Source of the DNA: CAYYFX01 sp046330135
GTDB lineage: Bacteria > ARS69
DNA length: 64,000 nucleotides
Assembly: GCA_046330135.1 (NCBI GenBank)
Contig: JAXLTI010000005.1
Coordinates: 186,001-250,000 of the forward strand
Reading direction: 5' to 3'
Notes under the pieces: generated by a model
Database searches by the model: none
What the model was told of the DNA's origin: nothing
What the model saw: only the letters and a program-made list of their open reading frames with translations
Program-made: the position numbers and the translations under genes
Shown: positions 25,262 to 42,250 of the stretch, piece by piece
Layout: each line of letters begins with the position of its first letter
How positions within the stretch are numbered: the stretch's first letter is position 1

Positions 25262-27515
25262 GAGCGTCGTGACGAGACCGGAGACGGCGGGCACGTCCGG
25301 GAGCGCGCAGGCTCCACCCACGCCCGACCAGGAGAAGGCCGCGTTCTACGTGGCGGGACGGCGGGGGGACGCCGGGCTCCCCGCGACCAGTGGGCTCGGC
25401 CTGCGGCCCGCGCTCATGGCGCGCGTCCGTCGCCTGAGCGAGCTGCGCCACGACTTTCCGCTGATCCTCGCGGACGTCGCCGAGCCGGAGGCGTGCGTGG
25501 TCCCGCTGTCGGGTCTCTTCGACGGGATCCTCGAGAACGTCGCCGTCGGGGACGACGCGGAGCGCATTCGTCATCACGGGTTGCGCCTGGAGCGGGAGAT
25601 CCGGGAGCGGTCGGGCCGCGGCGCGGGCCGGCGCCTCTCCGAGCTGTGGCAGGCGGCCGAGCGGGAGCTCGCCGACTCCGGCGACGCCTCGCTCGACGAC
25701 AGCCTCGCGCGCCTCCGCGGCGCCCGGAAGATCGACGGCCTCGTGCTCGCGTGCGAGGCGGACTCGCCGCAGCGCTTCTTCGAGCACGTGTGGGAGCGCG
25801 TTCAGCAGCAGCGCGTGGCGGAGCTGCGCGCGCGGATCGACCGACTCGCGTTCGGGCTCGCGGCGATCCTCCAGGCGGAGGAGGCCAACTCCGCCGCCGG
25901 GCTGAGCCGGGACCGGCTGCGCGCGTCGGTCGGGACCGCCTTCGCGGAGGAGCTGGACTTCGGCGCGCTGGCCCGCGTCCTCACCGAGAGTCGGCCGAGC
26001 TTCTCGCTCTCGGACGCGCGGCGCGAGCGCGTGCGCCGTCTCCTCTCCGTCCTCGAGTCGCAGCGCTTCTGCGCGAAGCGCGACGTCCGCGGCCGGCCGA
26101 CCGCCGGCGCGTACGAGTTCGTCCACCACGGCTGCGCCGCCGCGATCGACGCGTACCGCGAGAGGTTCTCCGGGATGGTCGAGGTGGCGAAGGCCATGGT
26201 CATGGCCGAGCTCGAGGTGGACGGGCGGTACCGCGAGACCGTGCACGACGCCCTGTTCGAGGCGTGGGACGTGACCGGCGTGGACGCGGCGGAGCTCGCG
26301 GCGTTCCCGGATTACCTCGTGTGCGTCGACGCCGCGACCCTGAGCGCGCCGGACAGCGTGAAGCTCCTGGAGGCGCTCTCGGCGGGCCTGCCGCTGAAGG
26401 TCCTCGTGGTGACGCACGACCTCGCCGAGCGATCGGTGGTCCAGAACGGCCGCCCGTCCTCGGGGCTGCCCGCGAAGCAGCTCGCGAGCGCTGCGCTCGC
26501 CGAGGGAAGCGCCTACGTCCTGCAGGCGACCGCGTCGCATCTCCACGCGCGCCGCGCCGCGATCCTGCGCGGGCTGAGCGTCCGTGGCCCCGCGCTCTTC
26601 GCGGTGTACTCGGGCGCGAGCGAAGAGCTGCCCGGGTATCTCGCGTCCGCCGCGGCCCTGGAGTCGCGGGCCTTCCCGGCCTTCACGTACGATCCGACCG
26701 CCGGGACGAATTGGGCCGCCCGGTTCTCGCTCGACGGGAACCCGCAGTGCGAGCGCGACTGGCCGGTCCGCACGCTGACGTACGAGGACGAGTCCGTGCA
26801 ACGCGTCTCCGTCGACGTCGCGTTCACGATCGTCGACTTCCTCGCGTGCGACCCGCGGACCTCGGAGCACCTCGCCCTCGCGAGCGAGGAGGCCGCGGGC
26901 GCCATGGTTCCGGTGGCGGAGCGCGTGGCCGCCGGGGACGAGGGCGTGCCCGACCGGCTGCCGTACGTGCTCATGGTGGACAACAAGGACCAGCTCCGTC
27001 GCGTTCTGGTGGACGGCCGGCTGATCCGCCTCGCGCGGCGCGGGCTCGAGCGGTGGCGGAGCCTCCAGGAATTGGGCGGCGTCCACAACTCGCATGCGGA
27101 GCGTCTGCTCGCGGTCGAACGGACGGCCTGGGAAGAGGAGCGGGCCCGTCTCGACGCGGACGCTCGCAAGAGCGACGTCGCCGTCGCGGCGACTCCCGCA
27201 ACCGTTCCGGCCGCCGCGGCGCCTGCAGCGCCGGCGCCGTCGGCAGAGGCGCCCCCCGCGCCGGACCCGGATTTGGCGCGCGTGGAGACGCCGCGCTGCT
27301 CCACCTGCAACGAGTGCATCCAGATCAACGATCGCATGTTCAAGTACAACGAGAACAAGCAGGCCTACCTCGCGGATCCCGATGCCGGGACGTACGCGCA
27401 GCTCGTGCAGGCCGCCGAGAGCTGTCAGGTGGCGATCATCCACCCCGGCAAGCCGCGCAACCCCGCGGAGCCCGGGCTCGACGAGCTGATCCAGCGCGCG
27501 GAGAAGTTCAGGTAG
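25254..27515 (+). CDS. KorAB-linked protein of unassigned function with C-terminal ferredoxin domain (753 aa)
   Basis: I do not know a name for this family. It begins at GTG 25254, overlapping korB by 8 nt, so it belongs to the Nfn-Kor operon. Residues 1-640 have no motif I can assign with certainty. One section, 'RGPALFAVYSG' then 'ESRAFPAFTYDP' (about 470-481) and 'FSLDGNP', resembles the end of the TPP domain of pyruvate:ferredoxin oxidoreductase ('SLIIAYSPC... YWxLxRYxP... GKNPF'), but no G-D-G thiamine motif is seen. An Ala/Pro linker (about 645-675) leads to a single-cluster ferredoxin: Cys682, Cys685, Cys688 ('CSTCNEC') and Cys724 ('AESCQVAIIHPG'). It may be the electron acceptor or an accessory subunit of KorAB (inference). 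There is no signal peptide or membrane segment. Confidence 0.75.
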   Translation: MAESVVTRPETAGTSGSAQAPPTPDQEKAAFYVAGRRGDAGLPATSGLGLRPALMARVRRLSELRHDFPLILADVAEPEACVVPLSGLFDGILENVAVGDDAERIRHHGLRLEREIRERSGRGAGRRLSELWQAAERELADSGDASLDDSLARLRGARKIDGLVLACEADSPQRFFEHVWERVQQQRVAELRARIDRLAFGLAAILQAEEANSAAGLSRDRLRASVGTAFAEELDFGALARVLTESRPSFSLSDARRERVRRLLSVLESQRFCAKRDVRGRPTAGAYEFVHHGCAAAIDAYRERFSGMVEVAKAMVMAELEVDGRYRETVHDALFEAWDVTGVDAAELAAFPDYLVCVDAATLSAPDSVKLLEALSAGLPLKVLVVTHDLAERSVVQNGRPSSGLPAKQLASAALAEGSAYVLQATASHLHARRAAILRGLSVRGPALFAVYSGASEELPGYLASAAALESRAFPAFTYDPTAGTNWAARFSLDGNPQCERDWPVRTLTYEDESVQRVSVDVAFTIVDFLACDPRTSEHLALASEEAAGAMVPVAERVAAGDEGVPDRLPYVLMVDNKDQLRRVLVDGRLIRLARRGLERWRSLQELGGVHNSHAERLLAVERTAWEEERARLDADARKSDVAVAATPATVPAAAAPAAPAPSAEAPPAPDPDLARVETPRCSTCNECIQINDRMFKYNENKQAYLADPDAGTYAQLVQAAESCQVAIIHPGKPRNPAEPGLDELIQRAEKFR

Positions 27516-27524
27516 AGGGGCCGC

Positions 27525-28700
27525 TCAGTCGCCCGACCGCTCCGCCGGCGCGACGGTCACGTAGAAGAAGTCCCGGATGAAGCCCACGACGTAGCGGCTG
27601 TCGCTCTTCTTGCGCATGGCGTCCAGCAGCGGGACTGCCTCCACCCGGCGATGCTCGTTGCCCGGACGGAACCAGTCGAAGTGCACCCAGTAGTTGTTGA
27701 TGTCGATCTGCATCGCCGTGGCGGCGCCCGTGGCGACGACGGCGCGGGCCAGCGCGCGGAGCGTGAGGCTCGGGCCGGCGAAGTAGTAGAGCGTCTCGCC
27801 GTCCCCGCTCAGGGCCAGCGCGGATCGCCAGGTGGCGGTGCCGTGCCCGACGGTGATGCCCCAATCCTCCGGATCGTCGACGTCCACGCGCGGATTGATC
27901 TCCCCGTGATCCACGAGGAGCGGGCCGTTCTGCCGCCACGTCTCGATCTCCGGCGACGGGAGGATCTCGGAGCCCCACACGCCCATGCGGACGCGGCCGT
28001 CCTCGTCGATCGCGACGGTGCCGAGGCCGTCGCGCGGCGGCAGCACCACCGTGCCGTGCACCATGGCTCCGAAGTGCCCGTGCTCGGCCTTGAAGCCGCC
28101 GTTGAACGCGGCCAGGAGCTTGCTCGCGGAGAAATCGGCGGCCGGGATGCGGCCGGGGCGCGGCAGCGCCACCGGGGACTTCGGCTCCTCGGAGCCCAGC
28201 ACGAAGTGGAGCCGCGTTGCGCGCAGGTCGAAGGCGACCACCGCGACGAACGCGTAGGGCCGCTCCGGATCGGGTTGGATCAAGGTGCGCGCCGCGACGA
28301 CTCGGCCCGAAGCGCTGTGCGAGTAGGGCTCCCAGGCTCCCTCGCCCGGCATGCTGCCCAGGGATCGGGCCGGCGGGGGCCAGCCCGGGGGCGAGGCGTG
28401 CGGGGCGGCCTCGTGCTCGCTCTTCGCCGCGCGCGTCCACACGCGCCGCCGCGGCTCGGGGCGGATCCGGAACAGCGCCCGCCGCACGGCGTCCTCGCCC
28501 CGGAGCGCGCCCATCTCGAGCTGCGCCACCGCGCGCTGGCCCACGATGTGGCGCAGGATCTCCACGCCGCGCGCGCCCGTCTGGGGGAACACGTTCAACC
28601 CCACGTGGGTCGCGATCACGAGGAGCGCGCCCGCAAGGGCGGCCGTCGCCGCGACCCCGGGCAGGCCGGGTCCACGATGCGCGGATCTCGATGGATTCAC
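27525..28700 (-). CDS. Phosphodiester glycosidase (NAGPA/DUF2233) family protein (391 aa)
   Basis: The family includes the enzyme that uncovers mannose-6-phosphate tags in animals and bacterial exopolysaccharide-linked proteins of unclear substrate. The GTG at 28700 has GAGGAG 8 nt upstream; the alternative TTG at 28733 lacks this. One N-terminal membrane anchor 'VAATAALAGALLVIATHVG' places the rest outside the cytoplasm. The domain (about 170-391) shows 'LLAAFNGGFKAEHGHFGAM', 'GLGTVAIDEDGRVRMGVWG', 'RQNGPLLVDHGEINP' and 'TAMQIDINNYWVHFDW'. A -10-like TAGAAT lies at 28742-28747 on this strand. It converges with the ferredoxin-fusion gene, only 9 nt between stops. Confidence 0.82.
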   Translation of the reverse strand: MNPSRSAHRGPGLPGVAATAALAGALLVIATHVGLNVFPQTGARGVEILRHIVGQRAVAQLEMGALRGEDAVRRALFRIRPEPRRRVWTRAAKSEHEAAPHASPPGWPPPARSLGSMPGEGAWEPYSHSASGRVVAARTLIQPDPERPYAFVAVVAFDLRATRLHFVLGSEEPKSPVALPRPGRIPAADFSASKLLAAFNGGFKAEHGHFGAMVHGTVVLPPRDGLGTVAIDEDGRVRMGVWGSEILPSPEIETWRQNGPLLVDHGEINPRVDVDDPEDWGITVGHGTATWRSALALSGDGETLYYFAGPSLTLRALARAVVATGAATAMQIDINNYWVHFDWFRPGNEHRRVEAVPLLDAMRKKSDSRYVVGFIRDFFYVTVAPAERSGD

Positions 28701-28893
28701 GAGGCGGGCTCCTCGGTTTCGAGCGGATGCCAAACCGCGCCATTCTAGTCGGCCCGCGGAAAGATGCGACGTGAGTTCGCGACCTGCGGGCCGGGAAAGG
28801 CCCCGCGGCCGCGGGCCGATTCACCGCTTTAGAGGTGTGTCAACGGGCCCGGAGCGCGGGACCTGCAGATCGCCTTCTCGGGTCCCGTAACGC

Positions 28894-28922
28894 TTGACAG
28901 TGGATCCTAGGGTCCCTTAGAT
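28894..28922 (+). promoter_or_regulatory. Strong promoter of the tRNA-tuf operon
   Basis: A perfect -35 TTGACA (28894-28899) and -10 TTAGAT (28917-28922) are 17 nt apart, ending 24 nt before the first tRNA. This is the most consensus-like promoter in the window. Confidence 0.78.
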
Positions 28923-28946
28923 TCCACGGTTCACGCCGTGCGAAAC

Positions 28947-29019
28947 GCTGGCGTAGCTCAAATGGTAGAGCACCTCATTTGTAATGAGGCGGTTGGGGGT
29001 TCGACTCCCTTCGCCAGCT
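28947..29019 (+). tRNA. tRNA-Thr (anticodon TGT)
   Basis: Acceptor GCTGGCG pairs with CGCCAGC, the anticodon stem CCTCA/TGAGG encloses TTTGTAA with anticodon TGT (reads ACA), and the T-loop is GTTCGAC. 73 nt; the CCA end is not encoded. It is the first gene of the tRNA-tuf transcript. Confidence 0.95.
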
Positions 29020-29107
29020 CGCCTCGGGGTGGAGGTGCGTCGGAATCAGCGCGAGACTCCGCCTCGTTCGCGGGAGACGGAGACTCGTGCGTTCGTCGTG
29101 CGTGCGT

Positions 29108-29193
29108 GGCGAGGTTCCCGAGCGGTCAAAGGGGGCAGACTGTAAATCTGTTGGCGCACGCCTTCGGAGGTTCGAATCCTCCCCTCGCCACCA
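29108..29193 (+). tRNA. tRNA-Tyr (anticodon GTA)
   Basis: Acceptor GGCGAGG pairs with CCTCGCC; the anticodon loop CTGTAAA carries GTA. A long variable arm (class II), GGCGCACGCC and flanks, fits tRNA-Tyr. CCA is encoded at 29191-29193. Confidence 0.95.
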
Positions 29194-29257
29194 GCACCGT
29201 CGCGTTCGCGTCCGCGGCACTCTCGGGAGCGAGGGGCGAAGGCGCGGAGGAAATCGG

Positions 29258-29334
29258 GCGGGAATAGCTCAGTTGGCTAGAGCATCAGCCTTCCAAGCTG
29301 AGGGTCGCGGGTTCGAGTCCCGTTTCCCGCTCCA
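29258..29334 (+). tRNA. tRNA-Gly (anticodon TCC)
   Basis: Acceptor GCGGGAA pairs with TTCCCGC; the loop CTTCCAA carries anticodon TCC. CCA is encoded at 29332-29334. The T-arm is GCGGGTTCGAGTCCCGT. Confidence 0.95.
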
Positions 29335-29362
29335 ACGTCGGGGAGATCCGTCGGAGCATCGG

Positions 29363-29438
29363 GGCCACGTAGCTCAGTCGGCAGAGCAATTGCATGGTAA
29401 GCAATAGGTCAGCGGTTCGATTCCGCTCGTGGCCTCCA
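29363..29438 (+). tRNA. tRNA-Thr (anticodon GGT)
   Basis: Acceptor GGCCACG pairs with CGTGGCC; the loop ATGGTAA carries anticodon GGT (reads ACC/ACT). CCA is encoded at 29436-29438. It ends 126 nt before tuf, matching the place of thrT before tufB in E. coli. Confidence 0.95.
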
Positions 29439-29564
29439 CCTTCCCGCGCCGTGCTGGCGGCCGGGCGTCTGCCGCGAGGCGAAACGAGCGGCCGCGTCGC
29501 TGCCCCGGACCCGCGCGACGCGCCGAGACCGGTCCTTCTCATCGTTCGCTGACAGGGAGAGATC

Positions 29565-30758
<1,194 letters not shown>

Positions 30759-30813
30759 CGAGGCAAAATGCGAGCGACGGTCTCGGTCGTCGCGTCGCGA
30801 GTCGACGGGACGG

Positions 30814-30889
30814 AGGCGTGTAGCTCAAGTGGTAGAGCATCGGTCTCCAAAACCGAGGGCTGCGGGTTCGAGTCCTGCCACGCCTGCCA
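30814..30889 (+). tRNA. tRNA-Trp (anticodon CCA)
   Basis: Acceptor AGGCGTG pairs with CACGCCT; the loop CTCCAAA carries anticodon CCA. The CCA end is encoded at 30887-30889. It lies between tuf and secE, the usual place in many bacteria. Confidence 0.96.
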
Positions 30890-30960
30890 TCCCGTACGGG
30901 CATGTCGGGTCGCGCGGCACGGGGCGGAATGCGCCGGCCTCGCGAGTTGAGTGAGGAGCG

Positions 30961-31146
30961 ATGATCGACAAGGCGAAGCAGTTCGTGACGGACGTCGTCG
31001 TGGAGATGAAGAAGGTGAGCTGGCCCACCATCACGGAGCTTCGCGGCTCCACGGTGGTCGTCATCGTGACCGTGATCCTGTGCGCGATCTTCATCGGGCT
31101 CGTGGACCGGATCCTCGCCTTCGGACTCGAGAAGGTGCTCCGTTAG
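30961..31146 (+). CDS. secE: Preprotein translocase subunit SecE (61 aa)
   Basis: SecE clamps SecY in the SecYEG channel. This is the short single-span form: the amphipathic 'VVVEMKKVSWPTITELRGST' contains the K-K-V-x-W-P signature, followed by the membrane span 'VVVIVTVILCAIFIGLVDRI'. The ATG follows GTGAGGAGCG. The location before nusG confirms the call. Confidence 0.95.
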   Translation: MIDKAKQFVTDVVVEMKKVSWPTITELRGSTVVVIVTVILCAIFIGLVDRILAFGLEKVLR

Positions 31147-31181
31147 TGGCGCAGACCGCGCCGCCCGCCGGGGGGAACTTG

Positions 31182-31715
31182 ATGTCGATGAAGTGGTACG
31201 CGATCCACACGTACTCGGGGCACGAGAACAAGGTGCGCTCGAACCTGGAGCGCGCCATCGCGACGTCCGGAATGTCGGATCGGTTCGGACAGATCCTCGT
31301 GCCCACCCAGGTCGTGACGGAGATGAAGCACGGGAAGAAGACGCAGACCACGCGGAAGTTCTTCCCGAGCTACATCCTCATCGAGATGGATCTCGATGAC
31401 GAGAGCTGGCACGTCGTGCGGGATTGCCCCGGCGTGAGCCGTTTCGTCGGCGCCGACGTGTCGAAGCCCGATCCGCTGCGCCCGGCGGAGGTCGACCGGA
31501 TCCTCGGTCAGGTTCAGGGCGCGAAGGAGAAGACCGTTCCGGAGATCCCGTTCCACGCGGGCGAGCACGTGAAGGTCGTGGACGGGCCGTTCTCGGACTT
31601 CACCGGCGTCGTGGAAGAGGTGAATCCGGAGCGCGGCAAGCTCAAGGTGATGGTGTCGATCTTCGGGCGCGCCACGCCCGTGGAGCTCGACTTCCTGCAG
31701 GTCCAGTCCGTCTGA
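31182..31715 (+). CDS. nusG: Transcription antitermination factor NusG (177 aa)
   Basis: NusG binds RNA polymerase and couples it to Rho or the ribosome. The NGN domain starts 'KWYAIHTYSGHENKVRSNLE' and contains 'FFPSYILIEM'; the C-terminal KOW domain is 'FHAGEHVKVVDGPFSDFTG' with 'GRATPVELDFLQVQ'. The ATG at 31182 has a GGGGGAA site; a GTG at 31146 in frame would overlap the secE stop region without a ribosome site and is less likely. Confidence 0.95.
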   Translation: MSMKWYAIHTYSGHENKVRSNLERAIATSGMSDRFGQILVPTQVVTEMKHGKKTQTTRKFFPSYILIEMDLDDESWHVVRDCPGVSRFVGADVSKPDPLRPAEVDRILGQVQGAKEKTVPEIPFHAGEHVKVVDGPFSDFTGVVEEVNPERGKLKVMVSIFGRATPVELDFLQVQSV

Positions 31716-31785
31716 GTCGGGCGGACGCGCAGCCGCGAGGGATGGCTCCGCGCCCGTTCGAAACGCCATGAGAAGGAACTAGCGA

Positions 31786-32211
31786 ATGGCTCCGAAGCGC
31801 GAGGTCGCCAAGGTCAAGCTGCAGATTCCGGCGGGTGCGGCGAACCCGTCGCCGCCGGTCGGTCCTTCGCTGGGCCAGCATGGCGTGAACATCATGGACT
31901 TCTGCCGGCAGTTCAACGAGCGGACGAAGACGGCGGGCGGGATCGTGACCCCCGTCGTGATCACGATCTACCAGGACCGCTCGTTCACCTTCATCACGAA
32001 GACGCCGCCCGCGTCGGTCCTCCTGCTGCGGGCGCTGGGCAAGGAAAAGGGGTCGGGAGAGCCGAACCGCAACAAGGTCGGCCGCGTCACGCGCGCGCAG
32101 GTGCGCGAGATCGCCACGCTGAAGATGCCCGACCTGAACGCGAACGACGTGGAAGCGGCCATGCGCATGGTGGCCGGGACCGCTCGGAGCATGGGGGTCG
32201 ACGTCGAGTAG
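31786..32211 (+). CDS. rplK: 50S ribosomal protein L11
   Basis: L11 forms the GTPase-associated centre with 23S rRNA. The N-terminal 'LQIPAGAANPSPPVGPSLGQ' and 'GVNIMDFCRQFNERT' and the RNA-binding C-terminal 'GRVTRAQVREIATLKMPDLN' are canonical. 141 residues, the standard length. AAGGA precedes the ATG. It is followed by rplA after 92 nt. Confidence 0.97.
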   Translation: MAPKREVAKVKLQIPAGAANPSPPVGPSLGQHGVNIMDFCRQFNERTKTAGGIVTPVVITIYQDRSFTFITKTPPASVLLLRALGKEKGSGEPNRNKVGRVTRAQVREIATLKMPDLNANDVEAAMRMVAGTARSMGVDVE

Positions 32212-32303
32212 CGGCCGCTGCCGCCACGCGACCCCTCTGGGGGCCACCACGCCCCGAAACGTGGGAGAAGGCCGCAAGGCCCTTCGATGAAGAGGAATGG
32301 CCG

Positions 32304-33005
32304 ATGAAGCACAGCCGGCGTTACACCACGGTGGCCGCCCACCGGGAGCCGCTCAAGCGGTACTCGGTCGACGAGGCGGTGGGCATCGTGAAGGAGAACG
32401 CCACCGCGAAGTTCGACGAGACGGTCGAGGTCTCCGTCCGATTGGGCGTGGATCCTCGTCACGCCGACCAGCAGGTCCGCGGCACCGTCGTACTTCCGCA
32501 CGGAACCGGTCGCACCGTCCGCGTGCTCGTGATCACGCAGGGCGACCGGGTCAAGGAAGCGGAAGAGGCGGGCGCGGACCACGTGGGCGCGGACGATTGG
32601 ATCCAGAAGATCGAGGGCGGTTGGACCGACGTGGACGTGATCATCACCACGCCCGACATGATGGGGCGCGTGGGACGCCTGGGCCGGATCCTCGGTCCGC
32701 GCGGCCTGATGCCGAACCCGAAGGCCGGCACGGTGACCACGGACGTCTCGAAGGCGGTGCGCGAGGTCAAGGCGGGCAAGATCGAATACCGAGTGGACAA
32801 GACGGGCAACGTCGCGGTTCCCGTCGGCAAGGCGTCCTTCGGCCAGAAGCAGCTCGCGGACAACGTGCGCACGTTCCTGACGGAGCTGCAGCGCGTGAAG
32901 CCCGCGGCGGCCAAGGGCGTCTATTTCAAGAACTTCGTACTGAGCTCCACGATGGGTCCCGGCGTCCGAGTGGACGTCCTGACCGAGCTCCAGGCCATGG
33001 TCTAG
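32304..33005 (+). CDS. rplA: 50S ribosomal protein L1
   Basis: L1 forms the mobile stalk at the E site and, in many bacteria, represses its own operon. 'TVVLPHGTGRTVRVLVI' and the signature 'GPRGLMPNPKAGTVT' are present; 233 residues. The 92-nt leader between rplK and rplA may hold the regulatory hairpin, but I could not identify an unambiguous L1-site mimic. Confidence 0.97.
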   Translation: MKHSRRYTTVAAHREPLKRYSVDEAVGIVKENATAKFDETVEVSVRLGVDPRHADQQVRGTVVLPHGTGRTVRVLVITQGDRVKEAEEAGADHVGADDWIQKIEGGWTDVDVIITTPDMMGRVGRLGRILGPRGLMPNPKAGTVTTDVSKAVREVKAGKIEYRVDKTGNVAVPVGKASFGQKQLADNVRTFLTELQRVKPAAAKGVYFKNFVLSSTMGPGVRVDVLTELQAMV

Positions 33006-33014
33006 GAGGGGCGA

Positions 33015-33566
33015 ATGCCTACCACTGAGAAGACCGCGGTGATCGAGGAGCTTCGGGAGTCGTTCGACGGCGCCGCCGCCATCTTGCTGGCGGATTTCAC
33101 GGGCCTCGACGTGGAGTCGATGACGAAGCTCCGGCGCAAGTGCCGCGAGAAGGGCGTGACCCTCGCGGTCGTGAAGAACACGCTGGCGATCAAGGCCGCG
33201 AAGTCGCTCCAGCTCGACGAGCTGGCCACGCACTTCAAGGGCGCGACCGCCGTGGCCGTGTCCGACGACGACCCGACCTCGCCGGCCCGGATCCTCATGG
33301 ACTTCCGGAAGGACCACGAGAAGCTCCAGGTGAAGTTCGGGCTCGTCGAGGGGCGCGCGCTGACCCCGCAAGAGGTCAAAGCCCTCGCCACGATGCCCTC
33401 GCGCGAAGTGTTGATCTCGCAGGTGATGCAGCTCGCGATGGCCCCGACCCAGAACCTGCTCTGGGCGATCAAGGACACCGTCGGCCGGGTAGTCCGCACC
33501 GTGGACGCGATCCGGGACGGGATGGAGAAAGGCACGATCCCTTCCAAGGGTCGAGCGGAGTCCTAG
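33015..33566 (+). CDS. rplJ: 50S ribosomal protein L10
   Basis: L10 anchors the L7/L12 dimers. 'ILLADFTGLDVESMTKLRRK' and 'VVKNTLAIKAA' are typical of the N-terminal domain; the C-terminal helix binds L12. 183 residues. The ATG follows AGGAGGGG only 9 nt after rplA, so the long L10 leader seen in E. coli is absent. Confidence 0.96.
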   Translation: MPTTEKTAVIEELRESFDGAAAILLADFTGLDVESMTKLRRKCREKGVTLAVVKNTLAIKAAKSLQLDELATHFKGATAVAVSDDDPTSPARILMDFRKDHEKLQVKFGLVEGRALTPQEVKALATMPSREVLISQVMQLAMAPTQNLLWAIKDTVGRVVRTVDAIRDGMEKGTIPSKGRAES

Positions 33567-33571
33567 CGTGA

Positions 33572-33590
33572 CGCGGGCCTCGGGCCCGCG
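33572..33590 (+). other. Hairpin between rplJ and rplL
   Basis: CGCGGGCC and GGCCCGCG form a perfect 8-bp stem with a TCG loop, starting 6 nt after the rplJ stop. It may adjust rplL output, which must exceed rplJ four- to six-fold. Confidence 0.45.
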
Positions 33591-33671
33591 GCGAACTCGG
33601 CGCGGCGGCGAGCCCGACCGCGAAGGCACTACTGGAACGAACGGACGGCAAATCGTCGGAGGAAGAAGGAA

Positions 33672-34058
33672 ATGGCCAGCGAGAACGTCACCAAGATCGT
33701 GGATCTCATCGGCAACATGACGGTGATCGAGGTCTCGGACCTCGTGAAGGAGATGGAAGAACGGTTCGGCGTCACGGCGGCCGCTCCGATGGCGGCCATG
33801 CCCATGGGCATGATGGGCGGGGCGGCGGCCGCTCCGGTCGAGGAGAAGACGGAGTTCGACGTCATCCTCACCTCGTCGGGCGACAAGAAGATCCAGGTCA
33901 TCAAGGTCGTCCGCGCGCTCACCGGTCTCGGCCTCAAGGAGGCCAAGGACCTGGTGGACGGCGCCCCCAAGGCCGTCAAGGAAGGCGTCGCGAAGGCGGA
34001 AGCCGAGGACATGAAGAAGCAGATCGAGGAGGCCGGCGGGACCGTCGAGCTGAAGTAG
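33672..34058 (+). CDS. rplL: 50S ribosomal protein L7/L12
   Basis: The stalk protein that recruits translation GTPases. The N-terminal dimerisation domain is followed by an Ala/Met-rich hinge ('AAPMAAMPMGMMGGAAAAP') and the C-terminal domain with 'EEKTEFDVIL', 'KVVRALTGLGLKEAKDLVDG'. 128 residues. GGAGGAAGAAGG precedes the ATG. Confidence 0.97.
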   Translation: MASENVTKIVDLIGNMTVIEVSDLVKEMEERFGVTAAAPMAAMPMGMMGGAAAAPVEEKTEFDVILTSSGDKKIQVIKVVRALTGLGLKEAKDLVDGAPKAVKEGVAKAEAEDMKKQIEEAGGTVELK

Positions 34059-34074
34059 CTCCCCAACGCCGACC

Positions 34075-34104
34075 GGATCGCGGGCAGCGGGCTTGCCGCG
34101 ATCC
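34075..34104 (+). other. First hairpin in the rplL-rpoB gap
   Basis: GGATCGCGG (34075-34083) pairs perfectly with CCGCGATCC (34096-34104) around 12 nt; TT follows. The position equals that of the E. coli rplL-rpoB attenuator. Confidence 0.55.
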
Positions 34105-34112
34105 TTCCGACG

Positions 34113-34142
34113 CGCCGGCCGGGCGAATGCGCCCGGTCGGCG
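34113..34142 (+). other. Second hairpin in the rplL-rpoB gap
   Basis: A 13-bp stem (34113-34125 with 34130-34142, one G-U pair) closes on an AATG loop. With the previous hairpin it is a candidate attenuator or RNase III processing site. Confidence 0.55.
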
Positions 34143-34193
34143 ACGTCGCCTTCCGCCGTCCGTGGAACCCACCCCTCGAAGGAGTTGGGCTTC

Positions 34194-38000
<3,807 letters not shown>

Positions 38001-38026
38001 CGCAGGGCGGCCTTCGCCCGGGCCCC

Positions 38027-38048
38027 CCGGGGCCCGGGGCGACGAGAT
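38027..38048 (+). other. Very GC-rich palindrome between rpoB and rpoC
   Basis: CCCGGGCCCC (38027-38036) and GGGGCCCGGG (38039-38048) are perfect inverse arms around CC in the 78-nt gap. It could be a processing or pausing hairpin. Confidence 0.45.
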
Positions 38049-38078
38049 GCGTTCGATCCTCTGACGAGGAGGGACCGA

Positions 38079-42194
<4,116 letters not shown>

Positions 42195-42202
42195 GGGATC
42201 CC

Positions 42203-42225
42203 GCCCCCGCGACGCGCGCGGGGGC
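42203..42225 (+). terminator. Hairpin after rpoC
   Basis: GCCCCCGCG (42203-42211) pairs with CGCGGGGGC (42217-42225), a 9-bp GC stem starting 8 nt after the rpoC stop. There is no T-run. It lies just before the rpsL promoter, a logical place for termination. Confidence 0.45.
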
Positions 42226-42250
42226 CGGGAACCGCTCCGGGCGCCGGCCC

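Noticed and set aside
31146..31181. An earlier GTG start for nusG
   Set aside because: It would add 12 residues unlike NusG, has no ribosome site and overlaps the secE stop region; the ATG at 31182 has GGGGGAA.
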